64,000 bases of DNA, taken from contig NZ_CP062167.1 in the NCBI RefSeq assembly GCF_014844055.1, positions 2,889,501 through 2,953,500 on the forward strand. The letters run 5' to 3'. The translations under genes were made by a program, and so were the position numbers. Position 1 is the first letter of the stretch. Each line of letters opens with the position of its first letter. Of this stretch, positions 52,701-61,305 are shown piece after piece. This DNA is from Aureimonas sp. OT7. GTDB lineage: Bacteria > Pseudomonadota > Alphaproteobacteria > Rhizobiales > Rhizobiaceae. A model generated the notes under the pieces. The model was not told where the DNA came from. It worked only from the letters and a program-made list of their open reading frames with translations, and ran no database searches.

Positions 52701-54344
52701 CGCATCGGGCGTGCGGTCCACCTGAGCCTCGATCATGCCGTGCATCGTGGCCGTACGGTCGTACTGCCGTTCCGATTCGTTCAGCCCGTACAGGATGCGA
52801 TGGCGCTCTTCCGCCGTCATCAAAGGCAGGTCCCGCATGCGCTGGGCCGCATTGAAGGAGCCGGCCAGGACCGCGACGCGGCCGGCAAGCGCATCGGCCG
52901 CCTCATCGGAGATTCGGCGGCGGTCGTAGAACAAGGCGGAGCGGCCGTTGGCGAAGGCAAAGGTAAGCGCCGCACCGGCAACCGGCTCCATGCCGTAGGA
53001 CAAGGCGACGGAAAGCTCCGCATCGACGGCGCCAGGGGTGCGGGCCGGCAGATCGGCGGCACAGATGCCGCGCGCGAGCAGCGCGACGGCGCGCTGTTCG
53101 AAACGCTCGGAGAACGCCGCCGGCGATTCCTCCTCCGAAAGTTGTATGCGCAGCGGCAGGGCTTCGCGGAAGAAGCCCGGGAAGCCGCGCGCGGCCGCAA
53201 GCGCGGTTTCGGAAACATGGGCGATGTCGAAGCTCGTCTCCCCCGTCAGCCGGTACAGAAACGCGGCGACGGAGGCCGGCGTGACGCTCGGAGCCAGGGC
53301 AAGCGTGCGCACCTCCGCCGGGCCGGACGCGCGGCTGTCGCCCGGAATGTCGAGATCGACCAGCGTTGCGAAGCGATTGCGGAAGAAGCCTTCGTTGGCT
53401 GCGGCTTCCTCGCCCGTCGCCAGCAGGCGCTCGGCCTGTCCCTCGCCCATGCGCGGCAGGATCTGCCCGACCGAAAGGACGGAGGCGATCGGCAGCCCCT
53501 TGGAGCAGCGCGCCTCGACCCGGATGGGCCGGTCAGCCGTTGCGATCACGGCCGCCGTTCCCTCGATGCCCATGACCGTGCCCGGCACGCCCCGCGATGC
53601 GCCATCGACGATGTCGAGCGCGGTTACGGTGAAAATGGTCGTATCGGCAACGATCTTGGGTGTCGCGAGCGGGTTGCGGTAACCGTCTCCGAAGCTGAGG
53701 GCGCGGACCATGCGGGAGGCGGCCTCGGCCCCGTCCTCGAAGGCGATCGCGCCAAGGCGCTGCGGCCGCTTCTGCCGCATGAAGAGCTGGCGGTCGGTAA
53801 AGTCCTGCGGCACGGGCCGCAGCGATCCGTCCTCGAGGCCCGGCAGCATGTCGGCGAAAGCCGCAAGGCCCGCCTCGAAGCACTTGGTGTTCAGGGTCAG
53901 CGCCGAATCGTCGGGGGCAATGTCGAAGTCGGCACGCGCATAGATGCCGCCTTCGTCGATGCCGTCGGTAATCGAATGCCAGGTGATGCCGTGGCTTTCC
54001 TCACCGGCCAGCAACGCCCAGCTCGGCGTGTTCAGCCCGGCATATCGGGGCAGCGGACCATCGTGGAAGTTGATGGCGCCGCGGCGGGCGCGCTGCCACA
54101 CGCTCTGCGGGATCATGCGCAGGTTTGCGATACTGAACAGATAGTCGAAATCCTGCGAAGCCAGCGTCTCGCTGAGGTCGTCCCCCCACTCCAGAACCTT
54201 GATGCCGCTGCCCTCGGCCCATTGGCGCACAGGCACCGAGGCGGTCACGATGGCTGCGATGGCGTGGCCGCGCGCCATCAGGCGGCGGGCACATTCGACA
54301 AGGAGGGATTCATCCCCGACAAGGACACACTGAAATACGGCCAT
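49755..54344 (-). CDS. NRPS: formyltransferase - condensation remnant - adenylation (with inserted luciferase-like monooxygenase) - carrier protein
   Basis: A 1529-residue one-module synthetase. Residues 1-280: methionyl-tRNA-formyltransferase-like domain with the catalytic Asn92, His94 and Asp130 (INFHDGPLPRYAG; IDEGG). 310-500: condensation-like C-terminal lobe without HHxxxDG. 515-765: first part of the A domain (TSGSTGRPKG at 681). 765-1120: FMN-dependent luciferase-like monooxygenase of the MupA/Atu3671 type, inserted between A4 and A5. 1140-1405: rest of the A domain (MYGPTETT, YRTGDL, NAKVDRK). 1420-1490: PCP with Ser1455. Pocket residues D729, I730, L733, Q1153, F1179, G1181, M1204, I1212, W1213, K1397 read DILQFGMIWK, close to the glycine code. 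There is no thioesterase, so transfer to the divergent PKS is likely. Confidence 0.93.
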   Translation of the reverse strand: MAVFQCVLVGDESLLVECARRLMARGHAIAAIVTASVPVRQWAEGSGIKVLEWGDDLSETLASQDFDYLFSIANLRMIPQSVWQRARRGAINFHDGPLPRYAGLNTPSWALLAGEESHGITWHSITDGIDEGGIYARADFDIAPDDSALTLNTKCFEAGLAAFADMLPGLEDGSLRPVPQDFTDRQLFMRQKRPQRLGAIAFEDGAEAASRMVRALSFGDGYRNPLATPKIVADTTIFTVTALDIVDGASRGVPGTVMGIEGTAAVIATADRPIRVEARCSKGLPIASVLSVGQILPRMGEGQAERLLATGEEAAANEGFFRNRFATLVDLDIPGDSRASGPAEVRTLALAPSVTPASVAAFLYRLTGETSFDIAHVSETALAAARGFPGFFREALPLRIQLSEEESPAAFSERFEQRAVALLARGICAADLPARTPGAVDAELSVALSYGMEPVAGAALTFAFANGRSALFYDRRRISDEAADALAGRVAVLAGSFNAAQRMRDLPLMTAEERHRILYGLNESERQYDRTATMHGMIEAQVDRTPDAPAVAAGARELTYRALDERANRIAHALRAAGAGPDVLIGLHVERGVDLVAGALAIHKAGSAYVPLDPHFPAERLAMMVEDSAAPVVLTERALQDSPALAGVRTLVIEDVLAGDWPAERPASGVAPHNLAYVIFTSGSTGRPKGVMVEHRNVVNFHVGMDDRIQGMDAAGQKVWLAVTSLSFDISVLELFWTLARGFKVVVYRGEGEEASAPALAGTSKVLDFGLFYWGNDDGVGPAKYRLLLEGARFADEHGFQSIWTPERHFHAFGGPYPNPAVTGAAVASITRNLAIRAGSCVLPLHHPLRVAEEWAVLDNLSDGRVGLAFASGWMPEDFALRPENAPPHNKSAMLRDVDTVRRLWRGEAVEFDFGAGKASYVTQPRPVQKELPVWITTAGNPDTYREAARAGANVLTHLLGQSIEELAGKIRIYRDTLRECGRNPDDHKVTLMLHTLIGDTRESVRDMARGPMKAYLKSAAALIKQYAWAFPAFKRPAGAAQAMDIDLRSLTEEETDAILEFAFQRYFEDSGLFGTIEDGARRLDEISAIGVDDVACLIDFGVASDAVLEGLKPLAALVARNRAGGAGIAAPAGEEGEGFATLIRRHGVTHMQCTPSMARMFLDSADNRNALASVRHLFIGGEALHGSLVKELSSISGATVENMYGPTETTIWSSTLTARAQDGVVPLGRPIANTQLYVLDNAGEPVPTGTPGELYIGGDGVTRGYLNRPDLTAERFVPNPFAGGRMYRTGDLACLTADGVLNFLGRADHQVKVRGYRIELGEIETRLNALPGVAEAVVIAREDRKDDIRLVAYLRFDGQAVPDATLRSELARDLPDYMLPAHYVAMTAFPLTPNAKVDRKLLPKPEAVASAEPASAYEAPDNAIQRAVVEVFQRILGVERVGLNDSFFALGGHSLLAVQAHRELKAGIAPALTITDLFRFPTAGGLAAHIGGDSKADERLNRVADRAAMRRNAMNERRAGFGRVRETG

Positions 54345-54629
54345 CGCAATCGGCTCCGAATATACTTTCGAGAAATATCAGGCGGACTATGGCCAAGCTC
54401 CGACGGAAAGATCAATTTGCACTTCCGGCGACGTCGGAAGGATGGTGCCGGCGGTAGGCCCTACGCCGGAAGCGGTAGCAATATCCGCAATTTTATCCGT
54501 TCGGCATAAGCCCGATCTTTCCAAATGCTATCATGACGCGCATCGCTCGAAGGCTTACCCGTATTGCCAGCGGCGCCGTGACGTTTTCGCCGCGCAATGG
54601 ATTTTCAAAACATTTGCGGGCGGAGCGAC
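54345..54629. promoter_or_regulatory. divergent promoter region of the NRPS and PKS genes
   Basis: A 285-base gap with two inverted repeats. One is CTTCCG (54422-54427) with CGGAAG (54435-54440). The other, at 54448-54469, has arms CCGGC-g-GTAGG and CCTAC-GCCGG with a single bulged G around one central base. A/T-rich blocks lie on both sides. The repeats sit midway, where one regulator could control both genes. No regulator gene is adjacent. Confidence 0.5.
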
Positions 54630-57600
54630 ATGGCCAACGAGACGATTTCACCCAACGACATTGCCATCGTCGGCATGGCGCTGCGCGTACCCGGCGCCAG
54701 GAACGTGGGAGAGTTCTGGGACAATCTCTGCAACGGGGTGGAATCGATCCGCACCCTCAGCCATGACGAGCTGATCGAGGCAGGAGAATCGCCCGACCGG
54801 ATTCACCATCCCAATTATGTGCCCCGCGCCGCCGATCTCGACGATATGGAGCAGTTCGACGCGGACTTCTTCGGGCTCAGCCCCAAGGAAGCAGCCATCA
54901 TGGACCCGCAGCACCGCCAGTTCCTGGAGTGCGCGTGGGAGGCGATGGAGGATGCCGGGCGCACGCCCGACGCCACCGCCGGTCCGGTCGGCGTCTTTGC
55001 CGGCTGCGGCATGGGCAGCTACTTCTACTTCAATGTCTGCAGCAACCGGCAGCTGGTGGAAGACACCGGCATGTTCCTCCTGCGTCACACCGGCAACGAC
55101 AAGGACTTCCTGTCCACCCGCGCATCCTTCACCTTCGATCTGCGCGGCCCCAGCGTGAATGTGCAGACGGCCTGCTCCACCTCGCTCGTCGGCGTACACT
55201 ATGCCTGCCAGAGCCTGATGAGCGGCGAGTGCGACATGGCGCTGGCCGGCGGCGTGACGATCGAGCTGCCGCACCGGCGCGGCTATACATTCCAGGACGG
55301 CGAGATCCTGTCGCCCGATGGCCATTGCCGCGCCTTCGACCATCGCGCCGCGGGCACGGTGTTCGGCAGCGGCGTCGCCATCGTCGCGCTGCGGCGCCTG
55401 TCCGACGCCATCGCGGACGGCGACGTCATCCATGCGGTCATCAAGGCCAGCGCCATCAACAATGACGGCGGCACCAAGGCCGGCTACCTGGCCCCCAGCG
55501 TATCCGGCCAGGCCGAGGCCATTGTGGAAGCACAGGTTCTGTCGGGGCTGGATGTCGACACGATCGGCTATGTCGAATGCCATGGCACCGGCACCTATCT
55601 CGGCGATCCGATCGAGGTGGAGGCGCTGACGCAGGCCTTCCGCCAGGGCACCGACAAAACCGGTTTTTGCCGCATCGGCTCGGTGAAGACCAATATCGGC
55701 CATCTCGATACGGCGGCCGGCGTCGTCGGCCTCATCAAGGCCGCCCTGGTCGTCAAGCACGCCATGGTGCCGCCCAGCCTCAACTACGAAAAGCCCAACC
55801 CGTCCATTCCCTTCGCCGACAGCCCCTTCGTCGTCAACGACCGGCTGAATGCGTGGACCGATCTGGGTGCCCCCCGGCGCGCCGCCGTCAACTCGCTCGG
55901 CGTCGGCGGCACCAACGCCCACGTCATCCTGGAGCAGGCCCCCACCGGCTACGGCGGCGGCCGTCAGGACACTGCCGATAACGACAACGCCCCGCGCCTT
56001 CTGCTCTTTTCCGCCCGTAACCGCAAGGCGCTCGATGGTGCCGTCGCACGTTTGTCGGCGCGGCTGAAGGAGGATGCCTCGCTGAGCCTTGCGGACACGG
56101 CCTTCACCCTGGCCACCGGCCGCAAGACGTTCGAGCATCGGCGCGTGGTGGCCGTGCGCGGACGCGGCGACGCCATCGAGGTGCTGGGCGATGCCGAAAC
56201 GCGCCGCGCCTTCACGCATACGGCGCTGGACGCCCCCACCGGCGCGGTCTTCCTGTTCCCCGGCGGCGGCGCGCAGCATACCGGCATGGCGGCGCGCCTT
56301 TATGCCGAGGACACGGCTTTCCGCGCCACGGTCGAGGAAGGGCTTGCCGCCCTTGCTCCGGAAGCCGCGCGCGAGATCCGCGCCGCATGGCTTGAGGCGC
56401 CTGCCGGCGATACGAAGGCGGCAGAGACGCTTCTGAAACCATCGGTCCAGCTTCCCGCCATCCTTATCATCGAAATCGCCGTCGGCCGGCATTTGATGGC
56501 GCATGGCATTCAGCCGCAGGCGCTGATCGGCCATTCGATGGGCGAGAACGCGGCGGCCTGCCTTGCCGGCGTCTTTTCCTTTGCCGATGCCGTGCGCCTG
56601 GTGCGGCTGCGCGGCGAACTGTTCGACACCATCGCGCCCGGCGGCATGCTCAGCGTGCCGATGGATCCGGCGGCCCTGAAGGCGCGCCTGCCCGAGGCGC
56701 TCGACCTCGCCTCGGTCAACGCACCGCAGTTCTGCGTCGTATCGGGCCTCAACGAGGACCTGGAGGCGTTCCGCCAGTCGCTGGCTGCCGACGGGATCGA
56801 CGCGACGCGCGTTCCCATCGACATCGCCGCCCATTCCCGGATGCTGGACGCTATCCTGCCGCGCTTCGAGGCCTTCCTGCGGACGATCCGCCTTGGCGCG
56901 CCGCGCATCCCCATCGTCTCCAACCTGACCGGAACGTGGCTGACGGACACGGAAGCCACCGACCCGCTCTACTGGTGCCGACATCTGCGCTCCACGGTGC
57001 AGTTTGCGCTGGGCATGGGGCTTCTGGCGCAGGACAAGGCCCGCATCTACGTCGAGGTCGGCCCGGGCCGCGCCCTGTCGTCGCTTGCCAAGGCGCAAGG
57101 GTCGATCGACGCCAACCAGATCGTCAACGCCCTCCCCCATGCCGACGAGAAGGGCGACGACCGGCTGAGCCTGATGGCCGCGATGGGCCGCCTCTGGGCA
57201 ACGGGCCTTTCCGGCGACTTCGACCGTCTGTGGACCCAGCCGGGCGCCCGCCGCGTCTCGCTGCCGACCTACGCCTTCCAGCATCGCCGCTACTTCATCG
57301 AGGCAGCCGCCCGCGAGCAGCAGGGCTCCGATGCGCCGGCGCTGGTGCGCCAGGAAGACCTGTCGCAATGGGGTTACCGCCCGGTCTGGAAGCGTTCCGT
57401 CGCCGATATCGAAAGCGATGGCGAGTTGGCAAAGCGGTTCTGGCTCGTCTTCGAGGACGAAGCCGGCGTCGGCGCCGAGATCACCGGGCGCCTGCGCGCA
57501 CTCGGACACCGGGTGGCCACGGTGCGGCAGGGCGATAATTTCGGCAAACGTGGCCCGGACTCCTACGTCCTGTGCCCGGAAGGCGACCGGTCGGGCTACG

Positions 57601-60600
57601 ACGCCCTGTTCAGCGGGCTTGCCGCCGACGGCGAACTGCCGACCGAGATCATCCATCTGTGGCTGCTGACGCAGGGCGAAAAGCACCGCCCAGGCTCCAG
57701 TTTCTTCCACCGCAACCAGGAATGCGGCTTCTACAGCCTGCTGCATCTGTCGCAGGCGATGGCCGACGCCGGCATCGCCGCCCCGCTGCACCTGACGGTC
57801 GCCACCAACGGCATGCAGCGCGTGGGCGACGAGGCACTGCCTTATCCGGACAAGGCCACCGTTCTCGGCCCCTGCCAGGTCCTGCCGAAGGAAATGCCGG
57901 GCGTCACCGTCCGCGTCGTCGACTTCGACCTGCCGCGCGCCCCTTCCGGCACCGAAAAGCGCCATGGCCTGTTCGTCCGGGCCAAGACCAAGGCCGTACC
58001 TGCATCAGGCACGACACCGGACGATCTCTGGAACGAGCTTCTGGGCGCACCGGCATCGGAAATCGTGGCATGGCGCAAGGGCCTGCGCTGGAGCCGCGGC
58101 CATGCGGCGCTGAAGCTGCCCGAGACGGGCGAGGTGCCCTATCGCACCGGCGGCGTCTATCTGTTCACCGGCGGCCATGGCGACCTGGCCCTGGCACTGG
58201 CCCGCCAGCTTGTCGAGCGGCACGCGGCGCGTATTGCGCTCGTCGGCCGCCGCGCCCTGCCCGCCCGGGAAGAATGGCCGAGCCTGAAGCACGCTTTGCC
58301 CCGGGGCGATCGCCTGCGCAGGCTGATCGAAGCCGTCGAGGCCATGGAGGCCGCGGGCGGAGACGTCCTGTGCCTGTCCGCGGATGTCGGCAACCAGGAA
58401 GCGATGACCGCGGCCGTCGAAGAGACCCGCCGCGCCTTCGGGCGCATCGACGGGGTGTTCCATGCCGCCGGCCTCGTCAAGGATGACCTGATCCCGCTGA
58501 AGACGCATATGGACATCGAGGAAGTGTTCAGCCCGAAGGTGCTGGGCACCAATGTCCTGGCCGACGTGCTGGACCGCGAGGCACTGGACTTCCTTGTCCT
58601 CTTCTCTTCCACCAGCACCGATACGGCCCCGGCCGGACAGGTGGATTACGTTGCCGCCAACGCCTACCTGAACGCCTTTGCCGAGGCCGAGCGCGGCCGC
58701 GCCAACCGCAAGACGGTGGCCGTGCACTGGGGCATCTGGGACGAGACCGGCCTGGCGGCGCGCGCCATGGGCCGCGCCCGCGCCGACGGCGGCGGCCAGC
58801 CGGTGCGCCACGGCCCGTTCTTCGAGCGGTGGGAAGCCGACGCCGACGGCGTCGACTGGCTGGAGCGGACAGTCTCGCCCGAGCGCGACTGGCTGTTGTC
58901 CGAGCATCGGCTGACATCCGGCACGGCGCTTCTGCCGGGCACCGGCTACATCGAACTCATCGTGGAGGCGGCGCGCGAATATGGCCTGCCGTCGCAGCTG
59001 ACCATATCGGACCTCGTCTTCCTGCGGCCGCTCGACGTGGGCGATGGTGAAGAGAAGACCGTTCGCACCCGTCTGGAAAAGCGCAAGGACGGCTGGCGCG
59101 TCACCATCCTGGCGGCGAGTGCCGGAACCGCCTGGCAGCGCCACGCGGAGGCATCGTTGAGCTTCGGCGACGGAAAGGCCGGGATTCTCGACGTTCGCTC
59201 CGTCTTCGAGCGCTGCCCGGACCGGCGTGCCGCGCCGGAGGGTGGCTCGCTGGTCGCCGCGCAGGAAGGCCATGTCCGCTTCGGCCCGCGCTGGCGGGTG
59301 CTCAAGCAGCTTGGCCTCGGCCAGGGTGAAGCCCTGGCAGAGCTGACGCTGGCGCCCGAAGCCGGCACCGACGCCATGCTGCTGCATCCGGCCCTGATGG
59401 ACATCGCCACGGGCTGCGCGATGGAGCTGATCCCCGGCTACGGGGAAACGGATGTGCTGTGGGCGCCTGCGTCCTATGGCAGCATCGAGGTTCACGCGGC
59501 CCTGCCACGCCAGATCTACAGCCACCTGCGCCTGGCCGACGCCAACGACCTCGGCGAGGGTTATGCCGCCTTCGACGTGACGCTGGCTGGCCCCGACGGC
59601 GTCGCCGTCGTGGAAATCGAGCGCTTCATCATCAAGCGCCTCGCCAGCGATACCGGCTTTGCGGGTGGCGAAGCGCCCGCCCCGCTGGTTCCGGCGACGG
59701 CCCCATCCCTGTCACCGGCCGTGGCGGCGCTTGCCGCGCAGGTGGCGCAGGGCATTCGGCCAGCGGAAGGGTTCGAGCTTCTGCAAAGGGCACTGGCAAC
59801 CCAGGAAAGCCAGCCGATCATCTCGTCGATCGACCTGCACGCGCTGATCGCCCGGGCGGCGCAGCCTGCGGCGGAACCGGCCCGTCCGGCACAGCTGTTC
59901 GAGCGTCCCGCCTCCGAGCGCGACTACGTCGCGCCGCGCAATTCGGTGGAACGTCGCCTTGCGGCCTTCTGGCGCGAGTTGCTGGGCATCGAGGAGATCG
60001 GCGTCGACGACAGTTTCTTCGACATGGGTGGCCATTCCCTGATCGCGGTGCGCCTGTTCCGCATGATCCGCCAGGAATACGGCGTCGACTTCCCCATCTC
60101 GGTCCTGTTCGAGGCGCCGACCATCGCGGCCTGCGCGCGGTTGATCGCCGAAAGGACGGGCATCTCCGACGAGGGCCAGGAAGCCGCCGCAACGCCGGGC
60201 GCGGGCACGGCGGCAGCCGCCCGCATGACGCATCTGGTGCCCATGCATCCCGGACGCGATTCCAAGGCGACGCCCTTCTTCCTGTGCGCCGGCATGTTCG
60301 GCAACATACTCAACCTGCGCCACTTGGCATTGCACCTGGGCGCCGACCGGCCGGTCTACGGACTGCAGGCGCGCGGACTTTACGGGATGGAGGCCCCCCA
60401 CGAGACGTTCGAGGCGGCGGCCGCCGACATACTGGCGGAAATCCGCATGGTGCAGCCGCATGGACCCTACCTTCTGGGCGGCTTCTCGGGCGGCGGCATC
60501 ACCGCCTTCGAGATCGCGCGGCAGTTGACGGAAGCCGGAGAGACCGTCGAGCGCCTCATCATGCTGGATACGCCGTTGCCGACGCAGCCGGCGATCAGCC

Positions 60601-61085
60601 AGCTCGACCGCTTCGACATGAAGCTGCAGGATATCCGGCGCAACAAGCTGTCCTTCGTCTCGCAATGGTGGCGCAACCGCATGCTGTGGGAGAAGGAAAA
60701 GCGCGAGCGCGAATCCGCCGCCGCGGGTGAAACTGGTGGCGAGCAGTTCCACAACCATAATATCGAGGCGGCCTTCCGCCGTGCGCTCGAGTTGTACAAT
60801 GTGCGGCCCTATGGCGGGACGGTGCACCTGTTCCGCCCTGTCCCGGAGGTCGTCTACCGCCTGCGCGACGGCCGCCGTCTGCAGGAGGGCCGGACGATCG
60901 TCCTGGACGACAATGGCTGGACCCCGCATGTCGACGAGCTGGTCGTCTCCATCGTCCCGGGAGACCATGATGGAATGGTGCTGGAGCCCTGCGTGCGCGT
61001 CCTGGCGCAGCGCATGCGCCAGTGCCTGGCGGAAGCCGAGGCGGCGCGCGGCGGCGATGACGGGATGCTGATGGCGGCGGAGTAA
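54630..61085 (+). CDS. type I polyketide synthase, one module: KS-AT-KR-DH-ACP-TE
   Basis: A 2151-residue synthase. KS, residues 5-435, with Cys182 (QTACSTS), His318 (ECHGTGT) and His358 (TNIGHLD). AT, about 535-840, Ser636 in GHSMGE; AAHS in the specificity region gives no safe choice, malonyl likely. KR, about 1170-1380: YLFTGGHGDLA with Ser1327 and Tyr1340 (VDYVAAN). DH, about 1415-1675: His1426 in EHRLTSGTALLPG and Asp1591 (HPALMD). ACP Ser1803 (DMGGHSL). TE, about 1875-2130: Ser1953 in GGFSGGG and a late GDHDGMV His. KR precedes DH, the reverse of the common order. The ATG at 54630 has GGAG upstream; the ATG at 54597 has no site. Confidence 0.93.
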   Translation: MANETISPNDIAIVGMALRVPGARNVGEFWDNLCNGVESIRTLSHDELIEAGESPDRIHHPNYVPRAADLDDMEQFDADFFGLSPKEAAIMDPQHRQFLECAWEAMEDAGRTPDATAGPVGVFAGCGMGSYFYFNVCSNRQLVEDTGMFLLRHTGNDKDFLSTRASFTFDLRGPSVNVQTACSTSLVGVHYACQSLMSGECDMALAGGVTIELPHRRGYTFQDGEILSPDGHCRAFDHRAAGTVFGSGVAIVALRRLSDAIADGDVIHAVIKASAINNDGGTKAGYLAPSVSGQAEAIVEAQVLSGLDVDTIGYVECHGTGTYLGDPIEVEALTQAFRQGTDKTGFCRIGSVKTNIGHLDTAAGVVGLIKAALVVKHAMVPPSLNYEKPNPSIPFADSPFVVNDRLNAWTDLGAPRRAAVNSLGVGGTNAHVILEQAPTGYGGGRQDTADNDNAPRLLLFSARNRKALDGAVARLSARLKEDASLSLADTAFTLATGRKTFEHRRVVAVRGRGDAIEVLGDAETRRAFTHTALDAPTGAVFLFPGGGAQHTGMAARLYAEDTAFRATVEEGLAALAPEAAREIRAAWLEAPAGDTKAAETLLKPSVQLPAILIIEIAVGRHLMAHGIQPQALIGHSMGENAAACLAGVFSFADAVRLVRLRGELFDTIAPGGMLSVPMDPAALKARLPEALDLASVNAPQFCVVSGLNEDLEAFRQSLAADGIDATRVPIDIAAHSRMLDAILPRFEAFLRTIRLGAPRIPIVSNLTGTWLTDTEATDPLYWCRHLRSTVQFALGMGLLAQDKARIYVEVGPGRALSSLAKAQGSIDANQIVNALPHADEKGDDRLSLMAAMGRLWATGLSGDFDRLWTQPGARRVSLPTYAFQHRRYFIEAAAREQQGSDAPALVRQEDLSQWGYRPVWKRSVADIESDGELAKRFWLVFEDEAGVGAEITGRLRALGHRVATVRQGDNFGKRGPDSYVLCPEGDRSGYDALFSGLAADGELPTEIIHLWLLTQGEKHRPGSSFFHRNQECGFYSLLHLSQAMADAGIAAPLHLTVATNGMQRVGDEALPYPDKATVLGPCQVLPKEMPGVTVRVVDFDLPRAPSGTEKRHGLFVRAKTKAVPASGTTPDDLWNELLGAPASEIVAWRKGLRWSRGHAALKLPETGEVPYRTGGVYLFTGGHGDLALALARQLVERHAARIALVGRRALPAREEWPSLKHALPRGDRLRRLIEAVEAMEAAGGDVLCLSADVGNQEAMTAAVEETRRAFGRIDGVFHAAGLVKDDLIPLKTHMDIEEVFSPKVLGTNVLADVLDREALDFLVLFSSTSTDTAPAGQVDYVAANAYLNAFAEAERGRANRKTVAVHWGIWDETGLAARAMGRARADGGGQPVRHGPFFERWEADADGVDWLERTVSPERDWLLSEHRLTSGTALLPGTGYIELIVEAAREYGLPSQLTISDLVFLRPLDVGDGEEKTVRTRLEKRKDGWRVTILAASAGTAWQRHAEASLSFGDGKAGILDVRSVFERCPDRRAAPEGGSLVAAQEGHVRFGPRWRVLKQLGLGQGEALAELTLAPEAGTDAMLLHPALMDIATGCAMELIPGYGETDVLWAPASYGSIEVHAALPRQIYSHLRLADANDLGEGYAAFDVTLAGPDGVAVVEIERFIIKRLASDTGFAGGEAPAPLVPATAPSLSPAVAALAAQVAQGIRPAEGFELLQRALATQESQPIISSIDLHALIARAAQPAAEPARPAQLFERPASERDYVAPRNSVERRLAAFWRELLGIEEIGVDDSFFDMGGHSLIAVRLFRMIRQEYGVDFPISVLFEAPTIAACARLIAERTGISDEGQEAAATPGAGTAAAARMTHLVPMHPGRDSKATPFFLCAGMFGNILNLRHLALHLGADRPVYGLQARGLYGMEAPHETFEAAAADILAEIRMVQPHGPYLLGGFSGGGITAFEIARQLTEAGETVERLIMLDTPLPTQPAISQLDRFDMKLQDIRRNKLSFVSQWWRNRMLWEKEKRERESAAAGETGGEQFHNHNIEAAFRRALELYNVRPYGGTVHLFRPVPEVVYRLRDGRRLQEGRTIVLDDNGWTPHVDELVVSIVPGDHDGMVLEPCVRVLAQRMRQCLAEAEAARGGDDGMLMAAE

Positions 61086-61305
61086 TCCGCCGCCTACCCC
61101 TAAAGACTCTGTAACGATGCCGTGAAAGTAGAGATTGAAGCGGAGATTATTTTCCAGTTCAATGTGTACGCCTTGAACCGTGTTTTGACCAAGCCTTCCC
61201 AACCTGTTGTTTAGATGCGGTTTTGTAGAATTATTTTAACCTATTTACGAGACGGCCCCCGCCTGTTTTCCGGCGTCGGCCTCTTGCCCACTCGGAAAAA
61301 CCCAT
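61086..61305 (+). promoter_or_regulatory. A/T-rich leader of the GMC oxidoreductase gene
   Basis: The 220 bases between PKS and oxidoreductase genes are strikingly A/T-rich for this window, so the oxidoreductase probably has its own promoter. A TTGACC (61185-61190) followed 19 bases later by TTTAGA (61210-61215) is a possible -35/-10 pair. No intrinsic terminator for the PKS transcript was found. Confidence 0.45.

Noticed and set aside
49662..54509. 1615-codon plus-strand open frame opposite the NRPS gene
   Set aside because: It is the antisense of the NRPS and its composition (many His, Arg, Gln, Gly) is that of a GC-rich shadow frame; the NRPS motifs on the other strand are unambiguous.
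54648..57965. 1105-codon minus-strand open frame opposite the PKS gene
   Set aside because: Shadow of the PKS KS-AT region, with no recognisable domain and no ribosome site.
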